Notes: generated by a model from the letters alone, not told the origin. A DNA stretch of 64,000 nt from Hymenobacter sp. YIM 151500-1 (GCF_025979885.1 NZ_CP110139.1:2418001-2482000), one strand, 5' to 3'; shown: positions 48,173-56,005, counted from the stretch's first letter. Made by a program: numbers and translations.

Positions 48173-48313
48173 GATGAATCAGGTAAGATGATACTGCAAG
48201 TATACAATGCGTCATAAGTCATTGTTCGCCCTAGCGGAGAATAATTCTCCACTGGACTGACCTTGAAGGCCCAAAAAATTTTGTCCTGAGGCTGGTGCGG
48301 GGGTGAGGGGTGA

Positions 48314-48409
48314 GTTTCTCGCCGAGGTTCGCGGAGGGTTGCGCGGAGGTTCGCGGAGGTCGTCCACTGCGAACCTCAGCGTCAGCCTCCGCGAACCTCG
48401 GCGAGAAAC
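48314..48409. repeat. 24-bp perfect inverted repeat with inner direct repeats
   Basis: Arm 48314-48337 (GTTTCTCGCCGAGGTTCGCG... to GGAGG) is exactly complementary to 48386-48409, with a 48-nt centre that repeats GAGGTTCGCGGAGG. It lies between the divergent catalase and MFS genes, so it is not a terminator; it could form a cruciform or bind a regulator. Confidence 0.8.
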
Positions 48410-48434
48410 CTACTCTGCCCTGCCCGGAGCGCCG

Positions 48435-48442
48435 TACCTTTG
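48435..48442 (+). promoter_or_regulatory. TACCTTTG -7 box of the MFS gene
   Basis: TAnnTTTG match ending 6 nt before the ATG at 48449, pointing to a leaderless or near-leaderless mRNA. An in-frame TTG at 48440 lies inside the box and is therefore an unlikely start. Confidence 0.55.
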
Positions 48443-48448
48443 CCGGCA

Positions 48449-49642
48449 ATGCCTCCTATTGCTACCGCTGCCCCGCGTACGTATACCCTTGGCTTCTGGC
48501 TGATGTGCCTGTCGTCGCTCCTGTTTTTCATGAGCTTCAACATGCTGCTGCCCGAGCTGCCCGACTACCTCACGCGCCTGGGCGGGGCCGACTACAAGGG
48601 CTACATTATTGCTCTGTTTACGCTTACCGCGGGCATCTCGCGGCCATTCAGCGGCAAGTTGGCCGATACGGTGGGGCGTATTCCGGTGATGGTGTTCGGG
48701 TCGTTGGTGTGCTTTGTGTGCGGGTTCTTTTACCCCTGGACTACTACCGTGGCGGCGTTTCTGGGGCTGCGCCTGCTGCACGGGTTCAGCACCGGCTTCA
48801 AGCCCACCGGCACGGCCGCCTTCATTGCCGACATCATTCCGCTGGCCCGGCGCGGGGAGGCCATGGGCCTGCTGGGCGTGGCCGGCTCGGTGGGCATGGC
48901 CGCCGGCCCCATGCTGGGCTCCTGGATAGCCGAGTCATTTTCCCTGAACACCTTGTTTTATTGTTCGTCGGTGCTGGCGTTGCTGAGCCTCGTGGTGCAG
49001 GGCACCATGACCGAAACCTTGCCCCGCGAGCAGCGCCAGCCGTTTCGGTGGAGCCTGCTGCGCCTGGAGTGGGCCGAGGTGCTGGAGCCCCAGGTGCTGC
49101 GCCCGGCCCTCGTGACGCTGCTGTGTTTGTTTCCGTTCGGGGCGGTGCTCACCGTCATCCCCGACCAGAGCCGCCTGCTGGGCCTCACCCACGGCAGCAA
49201 GGGCTTGTTTTACACCTGCTTCACGGGCGCCTCGCTGGTGGTGCGCCTGCTGGCCGGCCGCGCCTCCGATACCTACGGCCGCGTGCCGGTGCTGCGCCTG
49301 TCGGCGGCCCTGCTGGCGGTGTCGCTGGGCCTGCTGGCCCTGGCCGACTCGGTACCATTGTTTTTGGGGTCGGCGGTGCTGTTTGGGCTGGCTACGGGCC
49401 TCAACTCGCCAGCCCTCTACGCCTGGACCGTAGACCTGAGCCACCCCGAGCGGCGCGGCCGGGCCGTAGCCACCATGTACATTGCCCTGGAGGCCGGTAT
49501 CGGGCTGGGTGCCTTGCTGGCCGGCTGGCTCTACGCCAACGAGCCGGCCCGCCTGCCCCTGGTGCACGCCCTCAGCGCCCTGTGCGTGCTGGCGGCGCTG
49601 GGGTATCTGCTGGTGGTGCCCAAGCAGCCGACAAAGAAGTAG
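48449..49642 (+). CDS. MFS transporter
   Basis: 397 residues from ATG at 48449 (MPPIATAAPRTYTLGFWLMC). Twelve likely membrane helices in two bundles of six. Family motif A is visible after helix 2 as GKLADTVGRIPVMVFG and again in the second half as GRASDTYGRVPVLRL; a glycine-rich LLGVAGSVGMAAGPMLGSW follows in helix 5 (motif C-like), which points to a drug/proton antiporter group. Probably exports a small toxic compound. The 21-bp dyad array starts 26 bp after the stop. Confidence 0.9.
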   Translation: MPPIATAAPRTYTLGFWLMCLSSLLFFMSFNMLLPELPDYLTRLGGADYKGYIIALFTLTAGISRPFSGKLADTVGRIPVMVFGSLVCFVCGFFYPWTTTVAAFLGLRLLHGFSTGFKPTGTAAFIADIIPLARRGEAMGLLGVAGSVGMAAGPMLGSWIAESFSLNTLFYCSSVLALLSLVVQGTMTETLPREQRQPFRWSLLRLEWAEVLEPQVLRPALVTLLCLFPFGAVLTVIPDQSRLLGLTHGSKGLFYTCFTGASLVVRLLAGRASDTYGRVPVLRLSAALLAVSLGLLALADSVPLFLGSAVLFGLATGLNSPALYAWTVDLSHPERRGRAVATMYIALEAGIGLGALLAGWLYANEPARLPLVHALSALCVLAALGYLLVVPKQPTKK

Positions 49643-49667
49643 CCGCCGCTTGGCTGAAAGCGTGTTT

Positions 49668-49892
49668 GGATGAAGATCATCCACGCCTGATTGAAAATCA
49701 TCGGGCTCCGCACCAGAATGGCGGGCCGGCGCATAAGTATTATCCGAAGCCGCATGATATTCATGCACCGACCGATTTCTGACATGCACAGACGCATGAA
49801 ATTCATGCGACACTGGATGAATTTCATTCAGCTCCGGTATTCAGAATACCGAGCGACCTATAAAAAAACGCGGCAGCGAATGAATTTCATCC
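49668..49892. repeat. 11-unit array of 15-bp dyads with exact 21-bp period
   Basis: Units begin at 49668, 49689, 49710, 49731, 49752, 49773, 49794, 49815, 49836, 49857 and 49878. Good copies are GGATGAAGATCATCC, GCATGATATTCATGC, GCATGAAATTCATGC, GGATGAATTTCATTC, GGTATTCAGAATACC and GAATGAATTTCATCC; units 3, 6 and 10 are degenerate. Spacers of 6 bp differ. Most units are near-perfect palindromes. The last one forms the loop of a terminator hairpin. Because of the 21-bp period, both strands encode heptad-like peptides (MKFMRHW, MNFIQLR), but no gene is supported. Confidence 0.9.
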
Positions 49893-49907
49893 GCTGCCGC
49901 GTTTTTT
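49863..49907. terminator. terminator hairpin whose loop is the last dyad unit
   Basis: 16-bp perfect stem AAAAAACGCGGCAGCG (49863-49878) against 49892-49907, with A-run and T-run on both sides, so it works in either direction for the convergent MFS and minus-strand genes. The 13-nt loop is aatgaatttcatc, part of the dyad array. Confidence 0.9.
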
Positions 49908-49935
49908 GCACGGCTAGTTAGTTGGTTTTGCTTTT

Positions 49936-50427
49936 TTAGATGGCGGACGTTTTACCCAAGGCCTTCTTTGCCTCTTTGCTTTTCTCAAACCGGGCTTTCA
50001 ATACATCAGCAACTGGCTGGGCTCCGCTTACAGCTTGCTTAACGGCTTGCTGTACGGAGTTGTAGTACGCCAACGAGGTAACGTATGCTTCGCTGCCTAG
50101 CTTTACCGTAGTGCTGTTTAGGTCGCTGGTAATAGGCTGCAATCGACGCTGCACATTTAGGAGTTGCTTCCAGGCCGCTAGGTCTTGCCGCAGACCGGGC
50201 ACATCCACGTAGCCGGGGGCAAACTGGGGCTGCTGTTCGGCCAGGTCCAAAGCCTGCTCAATAAACGGCAGAGTCCCGTCGCTGGCTTTCGGCAGGCGCT
50301 GAATGTCTTTGCCGGTCAGTGAAATCAGCAGGGGTTTCAGCAGCTGGTCGAGCGTATCAATAGCGGCATTAATCTTCTGCATGTCGGCATCGGAGATGGT
50401 GATTTGCAGATTGTCGGAAGTGGACAT
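49936..50427 (-). CDS. conserved-looking helical protein, unknown
   Basis: 163 residues, no signal peptide or membrane segment. Helical: ADMQKINAAIDTLDQLLKPL, SDGTLPFIEQALDLAEQQPQ, LAAWKQLLNVQRRLQPITSD, AYYNSVQQAVKQAVSGAQPV. The C-terminus ends Lys/Ala-rich. I do not recognise a family; it could be a structural or secretion-related protein because of the T6SS effector locus next to it, but this is weak. ATG 50427. It closes the minus-strand series at the two-way terminator 28 bp below its stop. Confidence 0.65.
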   Translation of the reverse strand: MSTSDNLQITISDADMQKINAAIDTLDQLLKPLLISLTGKDIQRLPKASDGTLPFIEQALDLAEQQPQFAPGYVDVPGLRQDLAAWKQLLNVQRRLQPITSDLNSTTVKLGSEAYVTSLAYYNSVQQAVKQAVSGAQPVADVLKARFEKSKEAKKALGKTSAI

Positions 50428-50504
50428 AAAAGGGAGAGAAGGGTTAAAGTGAAACTCGGCTGTAAGCTAGGAATTTCTTTGGTGATTTTACTGCCCTCTT
50501 TTCT

Positions 50505-50750
50505 TTAGAAAGGCTCGTACTCACACACTATAGCAACTTCACAAAGAGAGTAGTTGTAAATCTTCTCCTTTACTGTTACCACCGTATCATTAAGTTCAAT
50601 ATTCAGAGATTCATAGTCAGAGCTACGCAGTGCAATTCTATCACCCAGATTGGGTATCCAGTTTTTTTGATTAAAGAACTCGCTTGTAGCAGGTGCGTGT
50701 AACCAACTCTTGCTAGTACCTTTGTGAACAAAAATCCCTACTATTTCCAT
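50505..50750 (-). CDS. small protein, possible accessory immunity factor
   Basis: 81 residues, compact and beta-like: MEIVGIFVHKGTSKSWLHAP, WIPNLGDRIALRSSDYESLN, ELNDTVVTVKEKIYNYSLCE. AT-rich, unlike the GC-rich chromosome, as are its two upstream neighbours. It lies 180 bp downstream of the acidic immunity-like gene on the same strand. No known family recognised. Location in the toxin locus is the only hint of an immunity or regulatory role. Confidence 0.55.
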   Translation of the reverse strand: MEIVGIFVHKGTSKSWLHAPATSEFFNQKNWIPNLGDRIALRSSDYESLNIELNDTVVTVKEKIYNYSLCEVAIVCEYEPF

Positions 50751-50930
50751 GTTCCGAGAATGTTGAGTTGTTGAAAAATTTATGATTTAAAACTAAGTTT
50801 TTGTAACAACTTAATCTTAACAAGTAAGATTTTAGATGTTAAGAAGCCCGTTCTTCTCAAATAACTTCTACTAACCCGTCCATAAACGCCGTGAGGGAGT
50901 GAGCTAGAAAGTGAACACCCCATAGGCACA

Positions 50931-51425
50931 TTAAGTCTCATCATCTGTCATTTCATCTAACCAGCTAAAATCCTCTTCCTCGTCCTTAACCCAATTCTCT
51001 ATGTAGGTTTTCAAACCTTCAGGAATTCGACGTAATATCAGGCTTACAATTACGTCACGCGGTACTATATATAACTCTGGTTTTTTCTCCAATAGTTTAT
51101 CTATTGCGAACATACCTGAGTGAGCAGTTCCATCTTCTACTACAATCCAATTTGTTTTATACTTACGATTAATTACTTTACCAAGATAAATATAGCAGGC
51201 GGTAAATTGCCATATGGCATCTTCATCTCCGCTGCTTGTATGAATTATATTCTCATTTAGTACATATCTTTCTAAATCATTTAGCGATTCCCAATTATAT
51301 TTCTCACTCAAGCCAGTATAACCTTTCTCGTTGGCAGCATGGATAAATAAATCCAGACCAATATTCGACCAATAAAAAAGGTCTTCGTCTTCATCTTCCA
51401 AGTCAAAGTTAGGCTCAAAGTTCAT
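50931..51425 (-). CDS. acidic putative immunity protein
   Basis: 164 residues, strongly acidic (FDLEDEDEDLFYW at the N-terminus and EEEDFSWLDEMTDDET at the end), no signal or membrane segment. AT-rich. It is encoded 5 bp after the stop of the orphan toxin gene, the place of a cognate immunity gene in polymorphic-toxin loci. An acidic surface suits binding a basic nuclease, and the toxin beside it is Lys/Arg-rich. Family not recognised, so the immunity role is inference from position and charge. Confidence 0.65.
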   Translation of the reverse strand: MNFEPNFDLEDEDEDLFYWSNIGLDLFIHAANEKGYTGLSEKYNWESLNDLERYVLNENIIHTSSGDEDAIWQFTACYIYLGKVINRKYKTNWIVVEDGTAHSGMFAIDKLLEKKPELYIVPRDVIVSLILRRIPEGLKTYIENWVKDEEEDFSWLDEMTDDET

Positions 51426-51430
51426 TTCAG

Positions 51431-52177
51431 TTAGATTTTAGGGCCAATAGTAATTTTAGCGCCGATTCGTTTCAAAGCTTCCAATAGTGGCTTACTGCCT
51501 CCTTGTTCTAAAATATACTCTACTTCATACCGCTCTTTAATCAACCATCTATCTTTTCGCAAATCTATTTTCTCTTGTTTTCCCAAATATAACTTGCCAG
51601 TTTTCAACTGTCCGCAGTATTTTTGGTCACTTATATAAATATCAATTTGACGTTGTGTGTATGCTGTTTTAAGCATCTTACTTACGCCCCCAAACGCTTC
51701 TTGATATTTATGCTCTTTGCTATAACCACGTTTGTTATTGTTGATGACAGTATAATAGCTCTTTTCCCATTTTTCGTAAGGCATAGGTTCTTTACCCTGC
51801 TCCTTTTTCTCAGCTAAATATTGTTCACGTCTAGCGGCTTTGTGCGCATCTGAGCCAGGTCCGAAACCTTCCTCTTTGCTGACGCTCTTTCGAGTTGGCT
51901 GCTGCAAAGCCGGCACTCCGCTATAGGCATACTCCCTAGGCAGGGGCGGTACCCATGTCTCCCCCGTGCCGCTTTCCCGGCCCATGTCTTCGGGCCAGAT
52001 GCACAAAAACAGGCGCAGGGCGGCCTCGTCGGAGGTGCCGCGGCTGTCGAAGTGCTCGACATGGTTGGTGCAGAAGGCGCGGGTGAACCACACGTGCCAG
52101 CCGATACCCGGCGCATCGAGATGCTGGAAGACCAGGCACAACGAAAACGCCTTGACCGGAGCCAAGGCGTTTGTCAT
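51431..52177 (-). CDS. orphan TssD-truncated toxin cassette (putative REase-type nuclease)
   Basis: 248 residues. Residues about 8-70 repeat the second half of a TssD tube domain (LVFQHLDAPG, WHVWFTRAFCTNHVEHFDSR, LRLFLCIWPEDMGRESG) but the first 57 residues of the domain are missing. After a short linker comes a basic C-terminal toxin: PYEKWEKSYYTVINNNKRGY, TQRQIDIYISDQKYCGQLKTG with Asp179 and Gln190-x-Lys192, a PD-(D/E)xK-like layout with Q at the acidic position, RKDRWLIKERYEVEYILEQ and KPLLEALKRIGAKITIG. The start ATG shares one base with the stop of the SUKH gene (TAATG). The TssD half is GC-rich, the toxin half AT-rich. Probably a silent or exchangeable effector tip. Confidence 0.8.
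   Translation of the reverse strand: MTNALAPVKAFSLCLVFQHLDAPGIGWHVWFTRAFCTNHVEHFDSRGTSDEAALRLFLCIWPEDMGRESGTGETWVPPLPREYAYSGVPALQQPTRKSVSKEEGFGPGSDAHKAARREQYLAEKKEQGKEPMPYEKWEKSYYTVINNNKRGYSKEHKYQEAFGGVSKMLKTAYTQRQIDIYISDQKYCGQLKTGKLYLGKQEKIDLRKDRWLIKERYEVEYILEQGGSKPLLEALKRIGAKITIGPKI
51968..52100 (-). repeat. 133-bp direct repeat, copy 1 (orphan cassette)
   Basis: Identical to 53427-53559 except for one base (G in GGGTGAACC here, A in GGGTAAACC there). It encodes the WHVWFTRAFC to DMGRE segment of TssD in both genes. Confidence 0.95.
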
Positions 52178-52668
52178 TATGCTTCCTTGGGAGCCTCAAC
52201 TAGCCCTTCTAGGAAAGCGGTGAATGATGGGGCCAGAAGATAGACGCCTTGGCCGTAGTCGCGGGGCTGGGCTTCTAGTTCTTCATCTTCCAAAAAGGCG
52301 GGCGGGACATAGGATTCATGGCTGATGTAATACACGTTGCCGTAATCTTCTGGGCCTAACGACAGGCAAAATTGGTCACCGCCTGGATCGTTAGCAAAGG
52401 GTACTAAGTCTGGGTGCAGTTGGTCGGATAAGGATTCTAAGCCTCGTTCAAACGAACCTTTTCCGCCACCCACAGGCTTGAATTTATTTACTATGTATCG
52501 CCTGCCGTCTTCTCCAAGGAATATATTTCGGTTAGGAAAGCCGCCGTTATGATGCAAGATGTGCGCTTTGTAATCGTCGGGTAAGATAAATCCATATTGT
52601 TCTTCAATGGCCTGAAGAATTACCAGTGTGGCTGGCTCTGCGCTTCGAACAAACTGTATCTCATTCAT
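52177..52668 (-). CDS. SMI1/KNR4 (SUKH) family immunity protein
   Basis: 163 residues with the SUKH layout: ILQAIEEQYGFILPDDYKAH at the N-terminus, HNGGFPNRNIFLGEDG, DLVPFANDPGGDQFCLSLGP (the conserved F-x-x-x-x-G-D block), YGNVYYISHES and SFTAFLEGLVE. SUKH proteins neutralise diverse nuclease toxins. It starts 5 bp after the stop of the TssD-WHH gene, so it is most likely its cognate immunity protein. The orphan cassette start overlaps its stop, giving the order effector, immunity, orphan toxin, immunity. Confidence 0.9.
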   Translation of the reverse strand: MNEIQFVRSAEPATLVILQAIEEQYGFILPDDYKAHILHHNGGFPNRNIFLGEDGRRYIVNKFKPVGGGKGSFERGLESLSDQLHPDLVPFANDPGGDQFCLSLGPEDYGNVYYISHESYVPPAFLEDEELEAQPRDYGQGVYLLAPSFTAFLEGLVEAPKEA

Positions 52669-52673
52669 AGAAG

Positions 52674-53807
52674 TTAGGTGTAAATAGGTTGACCGACGTG
52701 TTTGTTGACTTGGTCACAGGAACCAAAATGTACAAAGGTATCAGCGTGGGCATCTTCGTCAACTAATTCCATTGTGCAAGTACCATAAGGCGGGTGTGGA
52801 GGTGGAGATGGGTGATAATCGGCACGATGATGCCATGTGTAGCCATCTGGAGCTTGGTTATTTTTCAGTCCTTGAGTTTTCACTATATCGAGTAAGCCTG
52901 CTTCTTGATTGGCTCGTAAAAAATCTGCCTCTCGGCTGCCCTGCATCTGAATAACCACTACATTCTTTTGATTACCTGTAACTGGGTACATACAAGGTGT
53001 TCCCACGAAAGTTGGCTCCCCATTTAAAGTGAGCGGAATGCGTGTCAGTCCTTTGCGCGTACCGGTGACATTGTAGCTTTTCTGTTCTCGCGCATCATAC
53101 ACCGCAACGACTTTGCCTTCCCCATCCGTGCGGTAGGTGAATGGGTCACCCTCCACATGAAATTCAGTCATATGGTGTTCCTGCAAGAATTTAAACTTTT
53201 TGTTCTTCGCACTTTTTGACCGGTCCCACCGTCCCTTAATTACGTCCTGCCACTCCTGGGCCGATAAATGCACCTGCTTATGGTCGGGTGAAGGATTGGG
53301 AACGGGCGCGGGCAAGTGCGGCGGAATGTCAGGATTGACAAGCGGCGCGGCCGGTGCGGCAACCGCCGTAGGCCGGCCCGTATAGGCATACTCCCGCGCT
53401 GCTGGCGGGGTCCACTCTTCGCCCAGGCCGCTTTCCCGGCCCATGTCTTCGGGCCAGATGCACAAAAACAGGCGCAGGGCGGCCTCGTCGGAGGTGCCGC
53501 GGCTGTCGAAGTGCTCGACATGGTTGGTGCAGAAGGCGCGGGTAAACCACACGTGCCAGGCCGTGGCCTGGGCATCCGGGCGCTGAAAGACTAGGTGGCC
53601 AGAAAACGTTTTGGTGGAAGAAGCGGCCCAGTCGCGCAGCTCGGAGAAGTCAGCATCGGTGACGAGCACCTCTACCAGGATAGGGCCTTTCGTGACTTTG
53701 GCCACCGGGCGGCCCCGATAACCCAGGCGCTGATGAAACCGATACTGACACCAGACCACCACGTACACGCGCCCGTCTACGTGCAGAAAAGCGGAAAAAG
53801 AAGCCAT
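52674..53807 (-). CDS. tssD: T6SS TssD (Hcp-like tube protein) fused to a WHH nuclease toxin
   Basis: 377 residues. Residues 1-135 form a TssD domain of the Bacteroidota T6SS (subtype iii): MASFSAFLHVDGRVYVVVWC, RGRPVAKVTKGPILVEVLVT, HLVFQRPDAQATAWHVWFTR, NHVEHFDSRGTSDEAALRLF. A Pro/Ala linker (about 140-180) leads to a C-terminal nuclease: APDGYTWHHRADYH at residue 325, TMELVDEDAHADTFVHFGS, the WHH-type HNH/ENDO VII toxin signature. It would be loaded into the T6SS tube and cut DNA in a target cell. Cognate immunity is the SUKH gene 5 bp downstream. No other tss genes lie in the window. Confidence 0.85.
   Translation of the reverse strand: MASFSAFLHVDGRVYVVVWCQYRFHQRLGYRGRPVAKVTKGPILVEVLVTDADFSELRDWAASSTKTFSGHLVFQRPDAQATAWHVWFTRAFCTNHVEHFDSRGTSDEAALRLFLCIWPEDMGRESGLGEEWTPPAAREYAYTGRPTAVAAPAAPLVNPDIPPHLPAPVPNPSPDHKQVHLSAQEWQDVIKGRWDRSKSAKNKKFKFLQEHHMTEFHVEGDPFTYRTDGEGKVVAVYDAREQKSYNVTGTRKGLTRIPLTLNGEPTFVGTPCMYPVTGNQKNVVVIQMQGSREADFLRANQEAGLLDIVKTQGLKNNQAPDGYTWHHRADYHPSPPPHPPYGTCTMELVDEDAHADTFVHFGSCDQVNKHVGQPIYT
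53427..53559 (-). repeat. 133-bp direct repeat, copy 2 (full-length tssD gene)
   Basis: See copy 1 at 51968-52100; 132 of 133 bases match. It lies in the second half of the TssD domain, just before the toxin linker, the place where tip exchange would keep the frame. Confidence 0.95.
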
Positions 53808-53950
53808 AAGAAGCTAATGAAGATGGAAGGACGGAATAGGTAGCGGTAGTAGAGCGGTTCAAGATAGAAATCTTCCCCTATAAAGCACAGCCGTTTTTAA
53901 CTGTCGCGCTTTTCCGCCTACTTGCCATATCCAAACCTTCATATCTTCTT

Positions 53951-56005
53951 ATGACTTCACCTCTACTCCACCGCTTGGTGCTGGCCGGAGCCCTGAGCAG
54001 CCTGACTGCCACCTCCGCCCTGGCCCAGGCCGACCCTATCAAGTTTGGTAAGATTGACGAGCGGGACCTGACCCCGGCGGGCTTCGCGACCGACTCAGCG
54101 GCGCCGGCCGTGGTGCTCTGCGACTTCGGCCGCTCCCGCTTCGACTACAACGACGGGCAGTTCCGGGTGATTTTTGAGCGGGTGGCCCGCATCAAGATTC
54201 TCAAGAAGTCGGGCTACGAGTACGGCACTGTGCAGGTGCCGCTTTACCACAAAAACACCTCCGAAGAAAAGCTGGTGAGCTTGCGCGGCTTCACCTACAA
54301 CCTGGTGAACGGACAGGTGGTCAAGGAAAAGCTGAACTCGGAATCTACCTTCCGGGAAGAGGCCACGCCCAACATCACCATCCGCAAGTTTACGCTGCCC
54401 AACGTGCGGGTGGGCTCGGTGGTGGAGTTTGCCTACACCGTGGCTTCGGAGTTCACCTTCAACTTCCAGGACTGGACCTTTCAGCGCGACATTCCCGTGC
54501 GCTGGAGCGAGTACCGGGCGGCCATTCCGGAGTATTTCGACTACAAGATGGTGCTGCAAGGCTACGAGCCCCTGGCCGAGCAGCAGCGCGAAGAAGGCGT
54601 GACGCAGTACACCATCCGCTGGTCGTCGACGCTGACACCGGGCGTGGGTGGGGGGCGCGAGTCGGGCGGCTCCGAAACCATTACGCCCCGCGTCACCAAC
54701 TACCGCTGGGCCATGAAGAACGTGCCCGCTCTGCGCGAGGAGCCCTACATGACCACGACTAATGACTACGTGGCCCGCCTCGACTTCGAGCTGGCCGGGG
54801 TGAAGTGGCCCGACCAGCCCTACAAGCCCGTGGCCAACACCTGGGAGAAAATAGACGAGGAATTGCTGCGCGACGAGTCCTTTGGCGTGCAGCTCAGCCG
54901 GGCCAGCTTTCTGAAAGACCAGCTGACGCCCTTGGTGGCCCAGCACAAGGACCCGGCCGCCCGCGTGGCCGCCGTGCACGCCTTGGTGTGCCGCTCTGTA
55001 AAGCACAACGGCCGCTCGGCCCTCTACGCCAGCGGCCCGCTGCGCCGCGCCTACGACCAGAAGTCGGGCACGGCCGCCGATGTGAACCTGCTGCTGATTG
55101 CGGCCCTGCGCGAGGCTGGCGTGCCAGCCAACCCGGTGGCCTTGAGTACCCGCAGCCACGGCCGCCTCAGCACCAACCTGGTGCCCCTGCTCAGCCGCTT
55201 CAACTACGTGGTGGCCCACGTGGCTTTGCCCGAAGGCAAGGAAATGCTGGTAGATGCCACCGAGCCCCTGGCGCCCTGCGGCATGCTGCCTTACAACTGC
55301 CTCAACGGCCAGGGCCGCCTGATTTTGTCGGCCAAGGAAGGCGGCTCGCGGTGGCTGGATTTGAAGCCGGCTGACCGCCTGCTCACCTACCGCGCCGTGC
55401 AGCTGACCCTGGACGAAAAGGGCGCCCTGCGCGGCAAGGTGCACCAGGAGCACGGCGGCTACCTGGCCCTGGCTCAGCGCGAAAAGCTGCAGAAAGTGGG
55501 TGAGAAAAAGTACGTGGAGGAGCTGACCGCCGGCCACGACGGCTGGACCATTCCCACCTTCGCCTTCAAGGAGCGGGAAGCCCTGCACCGCCCGCTGGCC
55601 CTCGACTACGAGTTTACGAGCAGCGGCGCCGACGCCCCCGCCGGTACCCTCTACCTGAACCCGCTGCGCGACTTCGGCACCGAGAAAAACCCCTTCCTGC
55701 ACGAAGACCGGCGCTTTCCGGTGGACCTGGGCGCCCCGCTCGACGAAACCATCATGATAACCGTGAGCCTGCCCGCCGGCTACGCGCTGGAGGAGCAGCC
55801 CAAAGGCCTGGTGGTAGAATTGCCGGAGGGCGGGGGCCGCTTCACCTACGCCGTGCAGCCCGGCAACGGCACCGTGCAGATTGTAAGCCGCATGAGTCTG
55901 GCCCGGCCCTTCTATTCGGCCGAGGAGTACGCCAACCTGCGCGAGTTTTTCGCCCGCCTCATGGCCAAGCAGGGCGAGCAGCTGGTAATCAAGAAGAAAT
56001 CATGA
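53951..56005 (+). CDS. DUF3857/transglutaminase-like protein with lost catalytic residues
   Basis: 684 residues. Signal peptide MTSPLLHRLVLAGALSSLTA ending ALAQ. DUF3857 domain at about 55-215 (AVVLCDFGRSRFDYNDGQFR, LRGFTYNLVNGQVVKEKLNS, VGSVVEFAYTVASEFTFNF). The transglutaminase-like core (about 330-440) has SGTAADVNLLLIAALREAG, where the usual GDC-K is changed so that Ala replaces the nucleophile Cys, and FNYVVAHVALP, where Tyr replaces the His of FNHVV. The third residue LVDATEP is kept. So it is probably an inactive partner of the next gene. The stop overlaps the next start by 4 nt. Confidence 0.9.
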   Translation: MTSPLLHRLVLAGALSSLTATSALAQADPIKFGKIDERDLTPAGFATDSAAPAVVLCDFGRSRFDYNDGQFRVIFERVARIKILKKSGYEYGTVQVPLYHKNTSEEKLVSLRGFTYNLVNGQVVKEKLNSESTFREEATPNITIRKFTLPNVRVGSVVEFAYTVASEFTFNFQDWTFQRDIPVRWSEYRAAIPEYFDYKMVLQGYEPLAEQQREEGVTQYTIRWSSTLTPGVGGGRESGGSETITPRVTNYRWAMKNVPALREEPYMTTTNDYVARLDFELAGVKWPDQPYKPVANTWEKIDEELLRDESFGVQLSRASFLKDQLTPLVAQHKDPAARVAAVHALVCRSVKHNGRSALYASGPLRRAYDQKSGTAADVNLLLIAALREAGVPANPVALSTRSHGRLSTNLVPLLSRFNYVVAHVALPEGKEMLVDATEPLAPCGMLPYNCLNGQGRLILSAKEGGSRWLDLKPADRLLTYRAVQLTLDEKGALRGKVHQEHGGYLALAQREKLQKVGEKKYVEELTAGHDGWTIPTFAFKEREALHRPLALDYEFTSSGADAPAGTLYLNPLRDFGTEKNPFLHEDRRFPVDLGAPLDETIMITVSLPAGYALEEQPKGLVVELPEGGGRFTYAVQPGNGTVQIVSRMSLARPFYSAEEYANLREFFARLMAKQGEQLVIKKKS

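Noticed and set aside
49668..49907. CRISPR array
   Set aside because: The period is 21 bp with 15-bp near-palindromes and 6-bp spacers; no 25-40 bp repeat with unique spacers of similar size, and no cas genes in the window.
49691..49921. Heptad-repeat protein encoded by the 21-bp array (both strands)
   Set aside because: Frames arise automatically from a 21-bp palindromic period; several units are decayed, there is no start context, and the frame runs into the terminator.
49936..53807. Complete T6SS gene cluster
   Set aside because: Only the TssD-toxin fusion, an orphan toxin and immunity-like genes are visible; no sheath, baseplate, VgrG or ClpV gene lies in the window.
54095..55702. 535-residue minus-strand ORF opposite the first transglutaminase-like gene
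   Set aside because: Shadow ORF of high-GC DNA; the plus frame shows a signal peptide and DUF3857 domain.
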